A DNA stretch of 64,000 nucleotides from an uncultured Eubacteriales bacterium (lineage in GTDB: Bacteria > Bacillota > Clostridia > Oscillospirales > CAG-382). Below the pieces are notes generated by a model. The model saw nothing but the letters and a program-made list of their open reading frames with translations, was not told the DNA's origin and did not search any database. The position numbers were made by a program, and so were the translations under genes. Positions 26,245 to 34,900 of this stretch are shown here, piece after piece. The stretch's first letter is position 1. The number at the start of each line of letters is the position of its first letter. Location of the stretch: contig CAKSCV010000014.1 of assembly GCA_934444645.1 (NCBI GenBank), forward strand, positions 8,879 through 72,878, read 5' to 3'.

Positions 26245-28485
26245 TTACGCCTTATGCGACGCATAGTAGTTGATGAGGCAGCCGTCTAAGATGATTTCCT
26301 TTTCGTCTTGGGTAAGTCCCTTGACATACAGCGTGATGTCGTGCAGCTTTCCGGCTTTGTCAAGCACCTTTGCGGCAAACTCTTCGCAGCCTGCGGCAAG
26401 CTTTTCACGGATATCCGGCACAAAAACGTAATCGCCGTTTTCATACGGGAAGGTCTCGGCTTTGTCGATGGTGAACGGCAGAATGCCCCAGTTGATACAG
26501 TTGCTGCGGTAACGCTTGGTGGCAAATTCGTAGCAGATGTTGGCAAAGCCGCCGAGCACCTTTTGGCAGGACGCCGCCTGTTCGCGTGCCGAGCCGTCGC
26601 CGGGCTTGTTGGCAAATACGCAAGAGCCGAACTGCGTGTTTTTCATAAGCTCGTCCGACTTTCCGAACGCGGAAAGCACGCGTGCAAGCTCTTCGGGCTT
26701 TTCGCCGGCAATGCGCGCGCGTTCGACCGCATCGATCTCTTTGCTGCGCGAAACATAAAGCGGTTCGCGGCGCGACAGTGCAAATTCCGCAAGGCGAAGC
26801 GGATTGCTGCGGTAGGACGAGGTCTCGCCGGAGGGAATCAGCTCGTCGGTGGTGGTGACATCGTCGCGGATGACGGCGGCAAGCTTGACAAGCAGATTGT
26901 CGGCAAGCGGATACATTTTCGGCCAATCCGTGATGTTCGGACCCATGATGAGCTTTTCGTCCTTCATCGGCTTGCCGAAGCCGTAATACACACGGTGCTC
27001 GTAAACGGTCTTGTCGAACGTATACGGCACGGGTTCGAAGTCGTAATCTATGTCGGTGGCTGCCGTGATCACGCCGCCGTTTGCCGCTGTTGCGGCAATG
27101 CTGCGTGAATCCATGAGGGCAACACCGGCAAGCTGTCCTTCGCCGGGCTTGGAGCCTTCGCGGTTGGGAAAATTGCGTGTGGTGTGGCGCAGCGAAAGAC
27201 CGTTGTTGGCAGGAACGTCTCCGGCGCCGAAGCACGGGCCGCAGAACGACGGTTTTATCACCGCACCGGCTTCGAGAAGCGATTCGGTAAAGCCGCCGCG
27301 CGTGAGCGCAAGACTGACAGGGACGCTGGTCGGATAGACCGAAAGATTGAAATAGCCGTTGCCGGTGCTCTTGTCCTTCAAAATAGCGGAGGCTTCGCAA
27401 ATGTTGTCAAACAGACCGCCGCTGCACCCGGCGATAATGCCTTGATCGGCAAAGACCTTGCCGTTATGCGCTTTGGAAACGAGGTCGAGCTTGACCTTGC
27501 CGAATTTTTCGGCGGCTGTCTTTTCAACGTCCGCCAGAATGTCGGCGGCGTTTGCGGTAAATTCATGGATGGTGTAGGCGTTGGACGGGTGGAAGGGCAG
27601 GGCGATCATCGGCTCGATCTTGTCAAGCTCAATGGTGATCATACTGTCATAATAGGCCACCTTTTCCGGCGCAAGCTTCTTGTAGCCGTCCGGACGGCCA
27701 TGTACGGCGTAATGCGTTTTCACGACATCGTCGGTCTCCCAAACGGAGGAAAGGCAGGTGGTTTCGGTGGTCATGACATCGATGCCATTGCGGAAATCGA
27801 TCGGCAGCGACGCAACGCCGGGACCGGTGAATTCGAGAACCTTGTTCTTGACAAAGCCGTTTGCGAACACCGCCTTGGTGAGCGCAATGGCGACGTCGTG
27901 CGGACCGACGCCGCGGCGCGGCTTGCCGGTAAGATATACCAGAACGACAGCCGGATAGGCAACGTCATACGTGTTTTTGAGAAGCTGCTTGACAAGCTCC
28001 GGACCGCCCTCGCCGACACCCATCGTGCCGAGCGCGCCATAGCGCGTGTGGCTGTCCGAGCCCAAAATCATCTTGCCGCAGCCGGAAAGCTCCTCACGGG
28101 CAAACGAATGGATAACGCTTTGGTTGGCAGGCACATAAATGCCGCCGTATTTGCGTGCGGCAGACAGACCGAACACGTGGTCATCCTCGTTGATGGTGCC
28201 GCCGACGGCGCAAAGGCTGTTGTGGCAGTTGGTGAGGGCATAGGGAACCGGAAATTCCGTAAGTCCGCTGGCACGAGCCGTCTGAATGATGCCGACATAG
28301 GTGATATCGTGCGAAACAAGCGCGTCAAAGCGGATCTTTAACGCGGCGTCGTTGCCGGACGTATTGTGTGCAGATAAAATTTTGTAGGCAATCGTGCCTT
28401 TTTTGGCTTCTTCGGGGCGAACGGAGGCAGAGTGCGCCGGTTTGCCATCCACCAAATAAATGCCGTTTTTTTCAAGAGTGATCAT
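26245..28485 (-). CDS. acn: Aconitate hydratase
   Basis: A 746-residue aconitase interconverting citrate and isocitrate with a [4Fe-4S] cluster. Seen are GSDSHTRYGALGTMGVGEGG (about 140-160) and cluster cysteines in IIAGCSGG and in SFCGPCFGAG (CxxC). The C-terminal swivel domain has the RYRSNCINWGILP segment. Size and motifs fit a single-chain enzyme, not the split LeuCD type. It is first in the cluster with the lipoprotein and icd and has a consensus promoter about 65 bases upstream. Confidence 0.93.
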   Translation of the reverse strand: MITLEKNGIYLVDGKPAHSASVRPEEAKKGTIAYKILSAHNTSGNDAALKIRFDALVSHDITYVGIIQTARASGLTEFPVPYALTNCHNSLCAVGGTINEDDHVFGLSAARKYGGIYVPANQSVIHSFAREELSGCGKMILGSDSHTRYGALGTMGVGEGGPELVKQLLKNTYDVAYPAVVLVYLTGKPRRGVGPHDVAIALTKAVFANGFVKNKVLEFTGPGVASLPIDFRNGIDVMTTETTCLSSVWETDDVVKTHYAVHGRPDGYKKLAPEKVAYYDSMITIELDKIEPMIALPFHPSNAYTIHEFTANAADILADVEKTAAEKFGKVKLDLVSKAHNGKVFADQGIIAGCSGGLFDNICEASAILKDKSTGNGYFNLSVYPTSVPVSLALTRGGFTESLLEAGAVIKPSFCGPCFGAGDVPANNGLSLRHTTRNFPNREGSKPGEGQLAGVALMDSRSIAATAANGGVITAATDIDYDFEPVPYTFDKTVYEHRVYYGFGKPMKDEKLIMGPNITDWPKMYPLADNLLVKLAAVIRDDVTTTDELIPSGETSSYRSNPLRLAEFALSRREPLYVSRSKEIDAVERARIAGEKPEELARVLSAFGKSDELMKNTQFGSCVFANKPGDGSAREQAASCQKVLGGFANICYEFATKRYRSNCINWGILPFTIDKAETFPYENGDYVFVPDIREKLAAGCEEFAAKVLDKAGKLHDITLYVKGLTQDEKEIILDGCLINYYASHKA

Positions 28486-28548
28486 ACGCTTTCAGCCTTT
28501 CAAAACGCGTCGGTAAGGACACGAAAAAATCGTTATTTCAACAACTAT

Positions 28549-28577
28549 ATTATATAAAAAACTTAAAAATCTGTCAA
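28549..28577 (-). promoter_or_regulatory. Promoter of acn operon
   Basis: On the minus strand TTGACA (28577-28572) and TATAAT (28554-28549), both perfect, with 17-base spacer. Confidence 0.9.
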
Positions 28578-28592
28578 GTGGTAAGACTCATC

Positions 28593-28620
28593 AAAAAAAC
28601 GCCGGAAAACCGGCGCTTTT
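28593..28620 (-). terminator. Terminator of the SbcD-like gene
   Basis: CGCCGG (28600-28605) pairs with CCGGCG (28610-28615) around AAAA; on the minus strand a run of seven T follows. Confidence 0.85.
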
Positions 28621-28642
28621 TGAACGATATGATGCGGCTTTC

Positions 28643-29749
28643 TTATAACTCCCGGCCGTTTAAGGCTTTCAGACCGTATTTAAGTGCTAAAATCGCGGTT
28701 TCGCGTTCCTCGGGATTTTCCGAAACAAGTGCCGGCTCCAGCTTCCGGTAAAATGCGCCTAAGAGCGTGCCTTCTTTTTGTAACACCTCCGCGCCGTACA
28801 GCGGCAGCGTGTTGTCCTTGACCTCAAGCGCATACGGTTCAGGCAAAAGCGCACGGATGGCGGCGGTGTCCGGCACGAAGTCCGGCGTTGTCACACCCTC
28901 TAAAATCAGCCGCAGAGCCGTGTCGTTTCCGTATTCGATGCCTAAAGCCGTTAGCTTTTCCGCAACATCCGCCGTCGTTGCCGCCCCGGTGATGTCGGCG
29001 GATACGATCTCGTACCGGCGTTTGCAAAACCGCACGGGACGCAATTCAAGCTTTTCTTCGGAGATCTCGCCGACGAGCGCACCCTTGTAGCCGGTTTCAT
29101 CAAAGCCGCGGCCCTCCATGCAGCCGGAATAGGCATACGCCGTTTTCCCGGCGTATTTCAGCTCGCTTGCCTTGTGGATATGTCCGAGAGCGGCATAGGC
29201 AAAGCCGCTGCCTGCAAGGTCATTTACCGCAAGCGGCGCATACGGCGACAGCGGCGCGCCCAAATCGGCGTGAGCGGCAAGAAGATTGATCTTGCCATGA
29301 GCATCCTCCGGTACGTGAAAACCGGCAAGCGGCGGTGCTGCAAAGGTTTCGGCGGTGAAGGCATAGCCCCAGACGCGCACATTGCTTTCGGGAATATCAA
29401 AATAGCCTATCTCGGGCGAGGTGAAAATGTGGACGTTTTCCGGCCATTCGGTGAGCTTATAGGGTGAACGCTCGGTATATGGGTCGTGATTGCCCGGAGC
29501 AATGACAAAGTGGCAGGAGGGAAAAGCCGAAAATTCATGCACCAACATTTCCATGGTATCTTTCGTGACAAATTCATCATCGAACAGATCTCCGGCAATG
29601 ATAAACAGCTTGCAGCCTTCGGTTTTGGCATATAAGACCGCGCCCGAAAAATCACTGCGCAGCTCCGTGCGGCGTTTGCCGGCATCCGACGGCGAAAGCA
29701 GTGAAAACGGCGCATCCAAATGGATGTCGGCACAGTGGATAAATTTCAT
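28643..29749 (-). CDS. DNA repair metallophosphoesterase (SbcD/YhaO-like)
   Basis: A 368-residue calcineurin-like phosphoesterase. Metal-site motifs in order: CADIHLD (residues 6-12), GDLFDD (about 53-58), GNHD (about 87-90) and LGHIHK (about 193-198). The SbcD/Mre11 family acts as endo/exonuclease with an SMC-like ATPase (SbcC or YhaN). No such partner is adjacent here, and the gene appears monocistronic. YhaO is the closest named match by length and domain order, so no symbol is assigned. Confidence 0.85.
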   Translation of the reverse strand: MKFIHCADIHLDAPFSLLSPSDAGKRRTELRSDFSGAVLYAKTEGCKLFIIAGDLFDDEFVTKDTMEMLVHEFSAFPSCHFVIAPGNHDPYTERSPYKLTEWPENVHIFTSPEIGYFDIPESNVRVWGYAFTAETFAAPPLAGFHVPEDAHGKINLLAAHADLGAPLSPYAPLAVNDLAGSGFAYAALGHIHKASELKYAGKTAYAYSGCMEGRGFDETGYKGALVGEISEEKLELRPVRFCKRRYEIVSADITGAATTADVAEKLTALGIEYGNDTALRLILEGVTTPDFVPDTAAIRALLPEPYALEVKDNTLPLYGAEVLQKEGTLLGAFYRKLEPALVSENPEERETAILALKYGLKALNGREL

Positions 29750-29798
29750 GCATATTCCTCCTTTGTGACGGCTGATTTCGGCTGATGCAATGATGAAA

Positions 29799-29827
29799 TA
29801 AAAAAAGACGTTTGCACAGCAAACGCC
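29799..29827 (-). terminator. Terminator of rpmE
   Basis: A 9-base stem (29807-29815 with 29819-29827, one mismatch-free core TTTGC/GCAAA) with an ACA loop, followed on the minus strand by seven T. Confidence 0.9.
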
Positions 29828-29835
29828 TTCTTTTA

Positions 29836-30036
29836 TCAGTCAAGATTGAATTTTTTCTTGAACTTATCTACTCGTCCGCCTGCATCAACGAATTTCTGCT
29901 TGCCCGTAAAGAACGGATGGCACTTCGAGCAGATATCAACACGAAGCTCCGGCTTGGTGGAACGAGTCTTGAACGTTTCGCCGCAAGCGCATTTCACGGT
30001 GGCTTCAACGTATTCCGGATGGATTCCCTGCTTCAT
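29836..30036 (-). CDS. rpmE: 50S ribosomal protein L31, zinc-binding form
   Basis: A 66-residue L31 bridging the ribosomal subunits. The zinc ligands Cys16, Cys18, Cys36 and Cys39 are all present (C+ form), so it is the zinc-replete paralogue, not YtiA-type. It has its own promoter (30080-30108) and terminator. The ATG follows AGGAGTG. Confidence 0.97.
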   Translation of the reverse strand: MKQGIHPEYVEATVKCACGETFKTRSTKPELRVDICSKCHPFFTGKQKFVDAGGRVDKFKKKFNLD

Positions 30037-30079
30037 CTATATCACTCCTATTCATTTTTCGATTCCGATAACAAGAGAT

Positions 30080-30108
30080 ATTATAACACAACTTTTCCGA
30101 TTTTGCAA
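30080..30108 (-). promoter_or_regulatory. Promoter of rpmE
   Basis: Minus-strand TTGCAA (30108-30103) and TATAAT (30085-30080), spacer 17, 44 bases before the ATG. Confidence 0.85.
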
Positions 30109-30187
30109 GAGGATTTGCTCAATATTTGAAAACATTTTGTGAACACAGATGAAGAGACAGCCGGAATCGACCGATCGCGGCACATGT

Positions 30188-31354
30188 TTAGCGGATAAGC
30201 TTCAAGCAGGCTTGCATGAGCTTGTCAAGATCGTTTTCCGTCCAGTCGGGATTGACGCCGACATATACGGTTTTTGCCAGCAGCTCCAATGTTTTCGGAC
30301 ACATTTCCGGCGAATACCGGCTGTTTAACTCTTGGTTGACCGCAAACCGGAAAGGATCCGAAGCCGCATTCAGCGCACCGCGTTTTTCTAAGATCGCCGT
30401 CCAGTGTGTATATATATGCTTGCCGGTATCGATCGGAAGAAGACCGCCGATTCCGTCGGCTGCGGCAAAACGGCGCGCCTCGGCTTCGCTTGCAAAGCGA
30501 AAGGCGATCGTCGTTCCGCAATCACCGGAGCTGTCATTGGAGGGCACAAAGGCGTATTTGCCGTCCAACGCCTCCATAACGGCTTTTTTATTTCGGCGCA
30601 GATCCGCCAAAATGCCGGGCAGCTTTTTCAGCTGCTCCCTTAAAATCGCGCAGGTTATTTCGTTTGTGCGGTATTCCGTGCCGCAAAAGACAGGCTGCCG
30701 GATTTCCTGCAATTGCTTGCCGAAATAGGCGACGGCACTGCTGTCGTGATAAATTAAGGCGCGTTCATAGACGGCGCGGCTGTCGGTCAGCAAAGCACCG
30801 CCCTCACCGGCACTGATGATTTTGAACTGATTAAAGCTGAAAACGCCGGCATCGCCGATCGTTCCTAAGCTTTTTCCCTTATAGCTGCCGCCGACAGCCT
30901 GACAGGCATCTTCCACGATTTTTAAGCCGTATTTTTCGGCAAGCGCTTGAAGTGCCTCCATGTTGCACGGAAAGCCCTGAATATGAACGGGCAGAAGTGC
31001 TTTCGTGTGGCGGCTGATTTTCTTTTCCGTGTCGGCAATGTCGAGTGTGAGCGTGTCATCCACCTCTGCGATGACCGGAATTGCACCGACGGCAACCACA
31101 GCCATGGCGGTGGCAATATAGGTGTAGGCCGGGACAATGACCTCATCGCCCGGACCGATGCCGAGTGCCGTTAAAGCGGAAATCAAGGCGGCTTTGCCGG
31201 AGGTCATGACAAGAACGTTTTTGCTGCCGAAGCAGTCGCGCATTTCGGCTTCACACTGTTCGCTTTCCTTGCAGGCGTCGTTGATTTTGAACAGATTGCC
31301 CGACCGAATGACGCGCGCGACGGCATCAATTTCTTCTTTTCCGATTCTGTACAT
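30188..31354 (-). CDS. DegT/DnrJ/EryC1/StrS family aminotransferase
   Basis: A 388-residue PLP enzyme of the sugar aminotransferase superfamily. PLP lysine is Lys178 in SFNQFKIISAGEGG; VEDACQAVG and MTSGKAAL cofactor contacts are seen. These enzymes usually aminate keto-sugar nucleotides, but some work on other substrates or act as regulators. The start ATG at 31354 was chosen because GAGGT lies six bases before it; the ATG at 31360 touches the ribosome site. It is divergent from an AraC regulator and has no nucleotide-sugar genes nearby, so the pathway is unknown. Confidence 0.88.
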   Translation of the reverse strand: MYRIGKEEIDAVARVIRSGNLFKINDACKESEQCEAEMRDCFGSKNVLVMTSGKAALISALTALGIGPGDEVIVPAYTYIATAMAVVAVGAIPVIAEVDDTLTLDIADTEKKISRHTKALLPVHIQGFPCNMEALQALAEKYGLKIVEDACQAVGGSYKGKSLGTIGDAGVFSFNQFKIISAGEGGALLTDSRAVYERALIYHDSSAVAYFGKQLQEIRQPVFCGTEYRTNEITCAILREQLKKLPGILADLRRNKKAVMEALDGKYAFVPSNDSSGDCGTTIAFRFASEAEARRFAAADGIGGLLPIDTGKHIYTHWTAILEKRGALNAASDPFRFAVNQELNSRYSPEMCPKTLELLAKTVYVGVNPDWTENDLDKLMQACLKLIR

Positions 31355-31396
31355 TTTCATACCTCGTTTCGTTGTTTTGTTGGTTTGGCTGTGAAC

Positions 31397-31425
31397 AGTA
31401 TATCGGAAAAAAGGTGTTTGCGCAA
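31397..31425 (-). promoter_or_regulatory. Promoter of the DegT gene
   Basis: Minus-strand TTGCGC (31425-31420), 17-base spacer, TATACT (31402-31397). Confidence 0.7.
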
Positions 31426-31465
31426 TCCCGAATTGTCCGGGCTTGTACCCGAAAATTCACGGAGG

Positions 31466-31494
31466 TTGACAAGTGCCGGTCAAATGGGTATAAT
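31466..31494 (+). promoter_or_regulatory. Promoter of the AraC regulator
   Basis: Perfect TTGACA (31466-31471) and TATAAT (31489-31494), spacer 17. About 40 bases separate it from the divergent DegT promoter, enough for one shared operator. Confidence 0.88.
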
Positions 31495-31531
31495 AGGCTT
31501 GAAAGCTGTCGGAGGGAAGGGGAGAAGCGTC

Positions 31532-32362
31532 ATGTTTTATCAGCCGATGATCATGGGAAACAAACCGTATCGTGCAAAGCTTTGTCTGCTCGGAAACTTT
31601 GATTCCCATTGGCACAGCGAAATTGAGATTATCCGCTGTTTAAGCGGCGGCTTTATGGTGCTTTTGGATGGCAGAGCATACACGATAAAGCCGGGGCAAA
31701 CCGTCCTTGTGGGCAGTGCGGTGCTTCATCAAATCAAAGACTGTCAGCCGGAAACAAATGTGCAGTATATCGAGTTCGGCAAGGTGCTGTTGGGCGAGGC
31801 GTATGAAGCTCTTTCCGCACGTTCCTTTGAAACGCCGGTGCTTATGCCGCCGGAGGCAGGCGCCGGCGCAGAGGATACTGTTTCGGCTCTGTATACGCTG
31901 CTTGCTCATACGGAAAGCGAAAGCCTCTCCGATCCGGCTGCTGCCGATTGGCTGCTTCGCAGTTATTTGTATGGGCTTGCCGCCAAGCTTATGCAGCTGC
32001 CGGCGAGCCCGGTCGTTACGAAAGAACGCGCGGAACGAATGCAAGCATATTCTGCCATGCATACGGCCATGGACTACATTGCCGCACACTATATGACCGA
32101 TATTTCCATCGAAGAAATTGCCGGAATAACCGGCTACGGAAAAAGTCTTTTCTGCAAAAAATTCAAATGTGCCACGCAGACGAGCTTTCATAAATACCTG
32201 AACCTGTGTCGGATCGATAAGGCCTGTGCGTTACTTGCGGATGACCGGCTGCCGGTCGCGCGGATCGGTGAGCAGGTCGGTTTTCGGGATACCAAAACGT
32301 TTTGCCGCGTGTTTAAGCAGATTATGAACCAAACGCCGACGGCTTACCGCGCTTCTCTGTGA
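31532..32362 (+). CDS. AraC-family regulator with cupin sensor
   Basis: A 276-residue regulator: N-terminal cupin-like sensor (residues about 10-90, with FDSHWHSEIEIIRCLSGG carrying the His-x-His pattern) and C-terminal double helix-turn-helix (about 175-276, ending GFRDTKTFCRVFKQIMNQTP). The sensor half often binds sugars. The ATG at 31532 follows GGAGAAGCGTC; longer in-frame starts run through the promoter. It is divergent from the DegT aminotransferase and is its likely regulator. The ligand is unknown. Confidence 0.92.
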   Translation: MFYQPMIMGNKPYRAKLCLLGNFDSHWHSEIEIIRCLSGGFMVLLDGRAYTIKPGQTVLVGSAVLHQIKDCQPETNVQYIEFGKVLLGEAYEALSARSFETPVLMPPEAGAGAEDTVSALYTLLAHTESESLSDPAAADWLLRSYLYGLAAKLMQLPASPVVTKERAERMQAYSAMHTAMDYIAAHYMTDISIEEIAGITGYGKSLFCKKFKCATQTSFHKYLNLCRIDKACALLADDRLPVARIGEQVGFRDTKTFCRVFKQIMNQTPTAYRASL

Positions 32363-32381
32363 AAGGTGCCTTTTGCGAAAG

Positions 32382-32467
32382 AAAGAGCTTGCTGATTGTG
32401 ATATGTACCCCAAATACCAGGTGTCCGGTATTTGGGGTACATATCAATTTTGACAGCAAGCTCTTTT
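32382..32467. repeat. Large inverted repeat, bidirectional terminator
   Basis: Outer 13-base arms (32382-32394 with 32454-32466) and inner 19-base arms (32400-32418 with 32427-32445) are perfectly complementary; a short unpaired step separates them and an 8-base loop caps the hairpin. U-rich ends occur on both strands, and the convergent araC and murC genes end on either side. It may be a terminator or a mobile palindromic repeat (REP/MITE-like); only one copy is in this window. Confidence 0.8.
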
Positions 32468-32473
32468 CGGATT

Positions 32474-33853
32474 CTATTTTTGATTTTGGCTTTCCGGCAG
32501 CAGCAGCGGCGCGATTTTGTCGATATCGCCGGCACCCATGGTGAGGATCATGTCGCCTTTTCCGGCGCGTTCCTTGACATAGGCGGCGATTTCCGCAAAG
32601 CTCGGGAAATAGGCGGCGTCCGGCAGAAACCGGCGGATATCCGCCGCAGAAACGCCGGCATCGTTGGTCTCTCTGGCGGCGTAAATGTCCGCCATCACCA
32701 CCACATCGGCAAGCGAGAGGGCTTCGGCAAAGCCTGGCAGGAGTGCCGCAAAGCGCGAATAGGTGTGCGGTTGGAAAATGCAGTATACCTTGCCGGGACA
32801 AACAGCCTTTGCAGCGGCTAATGTCGCACGGATCTCGTCCGGATGATGCGCATAATCATCCACCACCACCGCACCGCTCTCGGTTTCTCCCAACCGTTCG
32901 AACCGCCGCTTGACGCCGCCGAATGAGGCGATTCCTTCGCTGACGGCTTTGGCAGAAACGCCGCATAAATACGCCGCTCCGGCTGCCGCTGTGGCGTTGG
33001 AGACGTTATGCATACCGGGTACGCCCGGCTTTGCATGACAGAAAAAGCTTCCCATCGCATAGATGTCAAATTCCTCATAGCCGCCGCAGCCGGTGATATC
33101 CGCTGCATAAAAATCGGCGTTCGGGTCTTTGACGGAGAAGGTGTAGGTTTTGGTCGAGATTCCTTCGGCTGCCTTTACGGAGCCGGGACAATCGGCGTTG
33201 ATGAGCGCAAGATTCTGGTCTTTGCCGCTGTCGGTGTCCAAATATGTGCGGAACGAGGCGATGACATTGTCCATATTTCCGAAGAAATCGACGTGATCGA
33301 ATTCACAGTTCAAAACCACGCGCACGGTCGGGTGCATGGCATGATACGAATTTTTGTACTCACACGCCTCAAAAACCGCCGTATCGCCGTGGCCGGCATG
33401 ATAAGTCGAACCGAGCGACGGGATCACGGCGCCGGCAAGAATGGTGGCATCGGTGTCGGAATGGGCGAAAATGTGTGCAAGCATACCGGTTGTGGTGGAT
33501 TTTCCGTGTGTTCCGGCAATACCGATCGAATGCGGATAGTCGGCGACTAATGCGCCGAGCAGCGCGGCACGGGACAGCAAAACCGCGCCGCGCGCTTTGG
33601 CGTAAACAAGCTCCGGATCGGTTTCGGCAATGGCTGCTGTAAAGACCACCGTGTCATAGCCGTCCTGATGCTCCGGCGCATAGGTGTCGTACACCGGAAT
33701 GCCGTTTTGCTGCAAAAACCGCGTGGTTTCGCTCGGCTTGAAGTCATAGCCGGCCACCCGAAAGCCGCGGCGTTTCAAAATAAGCGCCAAGGACGACATA
33801 CTGATGCCGCCGATCCCGATGAAATAAACGCCCGAATTTGCAGGCAAATGCAT
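32474..33853 (-). CDS. murC: UDP-N-acetylmuramate--L-alanine ligase
   Basis: A 459-residue Mur ligase adding L-Ala to UDP-MurNAc in peptidoglycan synthesis. It has the N-terminal Rossmann motif YFIGIGGISMSSLA, the ATP loop GIAGTHGKSTTTG (about 110-122; Ser replaces the first Thr of the usual GKTTT), the metal/carbamate region, and the C-terminal FQPHTYSR motif specific to MurC. The ATG at 33853 gives the usual length and follows AAAGG. A longer in-frame start would overlap the divergent spoVG gene and is rejected. Confidence 0.95.
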   Translation of the reverse strand: MHLPANSGVYFIGIGGISMSSLALILKRRGFRVAGYDFKPSETTRFLQQNGIPVYDTYAPEHQDGYDTVVFTAAIAETDPELVYAKARGAVLLSRAALLGALVADYPHSIGIAGTHGKSTTTGMLAHIFAHSDTDATILAGAVIPSLGSTYHAGHGDTAVFEACEYKNSYHAMHPTVRVVLNCEFDHVDFFGNMDNVIASFRTYLDTDSGKDQNLALINADCPGSVKAAEGISTKTYTFSVKDPNADFYAADITGCGGYEEFDIYAMGSFFCHAKPGVPGMHNVSNATAAAGAAYLCGVSAKAVSEGIASFGGVKRRFERLGETESGAVVVDDYAHHPDEIRATLAAAKAVCPGKVYCIFQPHTYSRFAALLPGFAEALSLADVVVMADIYAARETNDAGVSAADIRRFLPDAAYFPSFAEIAAYVKERAGKGDMILTMGAGDIDKIAPLLLPESQNQK

Positions 33854-33967
33854 GAAAAATCCAACCTTTCCGGTAAAAAGCAGAAATACGCGAGTTGTCG
33901 GTATAAACGACACTTTTTCGCAAACACTATCCGTACAATCGGTTGCAAAGGAAAGGACTGTACGGAG

Positions 33968-34249
33968 ATGGAAATTACCGATATCAAGATACGCAAAACA
34001 TTTGATGACCAACCGTTAAAGGCCGTTTTGTCGGTGACATTCGACCGAGCACTTGCGGTGCATGACGTGAAAATCATTTATGCAAGAGACAAATACTTTG
34101 TCGTGATGCCGTGCAAGAAAACGCAGAGCGGCGAATACAAGGACACGGTTCATCCGATCAACGCCGCCTTCCGCAAAACCTTGGAGGACAGCTTGATCGG
34201 AGCTTATTTGGAGAAAGTCGGCCTGTCACACGATATGCTTCGCGTATAG
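33968..34249 (+). CDS. spoVG: SpoVG regulatory protein
   Basis: A 93-residue SpoVG, a small nucleic-acid-binding regulator found across Firmicutes including non-spore-formers; in Bacillus it affects septation, in Staphylococcus virulence and capsule genes. Hallmarks are MEITDIKIRK at the start, FVVMPCKK and the DTVHPINAAFR segment. The ATG is preceded by GGAAAGGA. It is divergent from murC and followed by a strong terminator. Confidence 0.96.
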   Translation: MEITDIKIRKTFDDQPLKAVLSVTFDRALAVHDVKIIYARDKYFVVMPCKKTQSGEYKDTVHPINAAFRKTLEDSLIGAYLEKVGLSHDMLRV

Positions 34250-34279
34250 CGCGGCAAAAACGCGCCCAATCACCCGTCA

Positions 34280-34303
34280 ATCACCCGTCAGGGTGATTTT
34301 TTT
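34280..34303 (+). terminator. Terminator of spoVG
   Basis: ATCACCC (34280-34286) pairs with GGGTGAT (34291-34297), then seven T. The arm lies in a direct repeat AATCACCCGTC x2. Confidence 0.9.
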
Positions 34304-34369
34304 GCAAAAACAAACACGGCATACGATGCAAAGCAAGATCACACACCGACAGATCGAATCGTTCCCCAT

Positions 34370-34672
34370 ACACGTCCTTTGCCGGCTATGCTCAGCCCAG
34401 GTGTGCTTACGGCACATTATCCGTATCACTTAATGCTGCTCGGTTCCCCGCCTGACATGGTTCATGAGGGATAATTGCGTAAGGCCCAAACCTCAACACA
34501 TAAGCCGACGACGACTGACTGTACAGAAAACAACCCTCGCCGCCGGAATCCATCCCTGCTATAGCGGATTTCAGGTGCAAGACGCCGCTACTGTCCCGAC
34601 TGGTGTGACCTTGCTTCATACCGTACGCCGTGGGCTGTCAGCAGAAGCAGTCATCCTAATATTATGTTTTAC
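34370..34672 (-). ncRNA. ffs: Large SRP RNA (4.5S/6S type with Alu domain)
   Basis: Read on the minus strand, the region holds the conserved SRP core: CATGAACCATGTCAGG, a GGGGAACC-type tetraloop stem and AGCAGCATTAAGTG (domain IV binding Ffh), flanked by CTTACGCAATTATCC pairing with GTGCCGTAAG. The 5' half has the CTTGCACCTGAAATCC and CTATAGCAGGGATGGATTCC blocks of the Firmicutes long RNA with Alu domain. The 5' end follows the promoter at 34680-34708. Ends are approximate, and the 3' end near 34370 is uncertain. The remainder of 34250-34370 holds only the spoVG terminator. Confidence 0.9.
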
Positions 34673-34679
34673 GGTAGTA

Positions 34680-34708
34680 AGTATACCACAGTTTTTCAAA
34701 AAAATCAA
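34680..34708 (-). promoter_or_regulatory. Promoter of the SRP RNA
   Basis: Minus-strand TTGATT (34708-34703), 17-base spacer, TATACT (34685-34680). Confidence 0.8.
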
Positions 34709-34799
34709 GAGATTTTTCCGAAAACTTCAAATTTCCTTTTTTGTGCAAAGGCGCGGCAGGTTTTTTTGGATAATTATGGAAAAATCCGCATAAAATCCC

Positions 34800-34828
34800 T
34801 TGACAAGCGTCCCGTTTGGGAGTATCAT
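34800..34828 (+). promoter_or_regulatory. Promoter of birA
   Basis: TTGACA (34800-34805), 17-base spacer, TATCAT (34823-34828). Confidence 0.75.
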
Positions 34829-34900
34829 TATTATGCGCTTGTTTTTACAATTCTTTCCTTAACGGAAACAGCGCACAGAAACGGCAAAGGAGGCACTCGT

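Noticed and set aside
33896..33912. TGTCG-N7-CGACA dyad between murC and spoVG as an operator
   Set aside because: The dyad is short, no promoter core could be placed around it and no regulator is nearby.
33854..34012. N-terminal extension of MurC by about 50 residues
   Set aside because: The extension overlaps the divergent spoVG start and is absent from the family; the ATG at 33853 has a ribosome site and gives the usual length.
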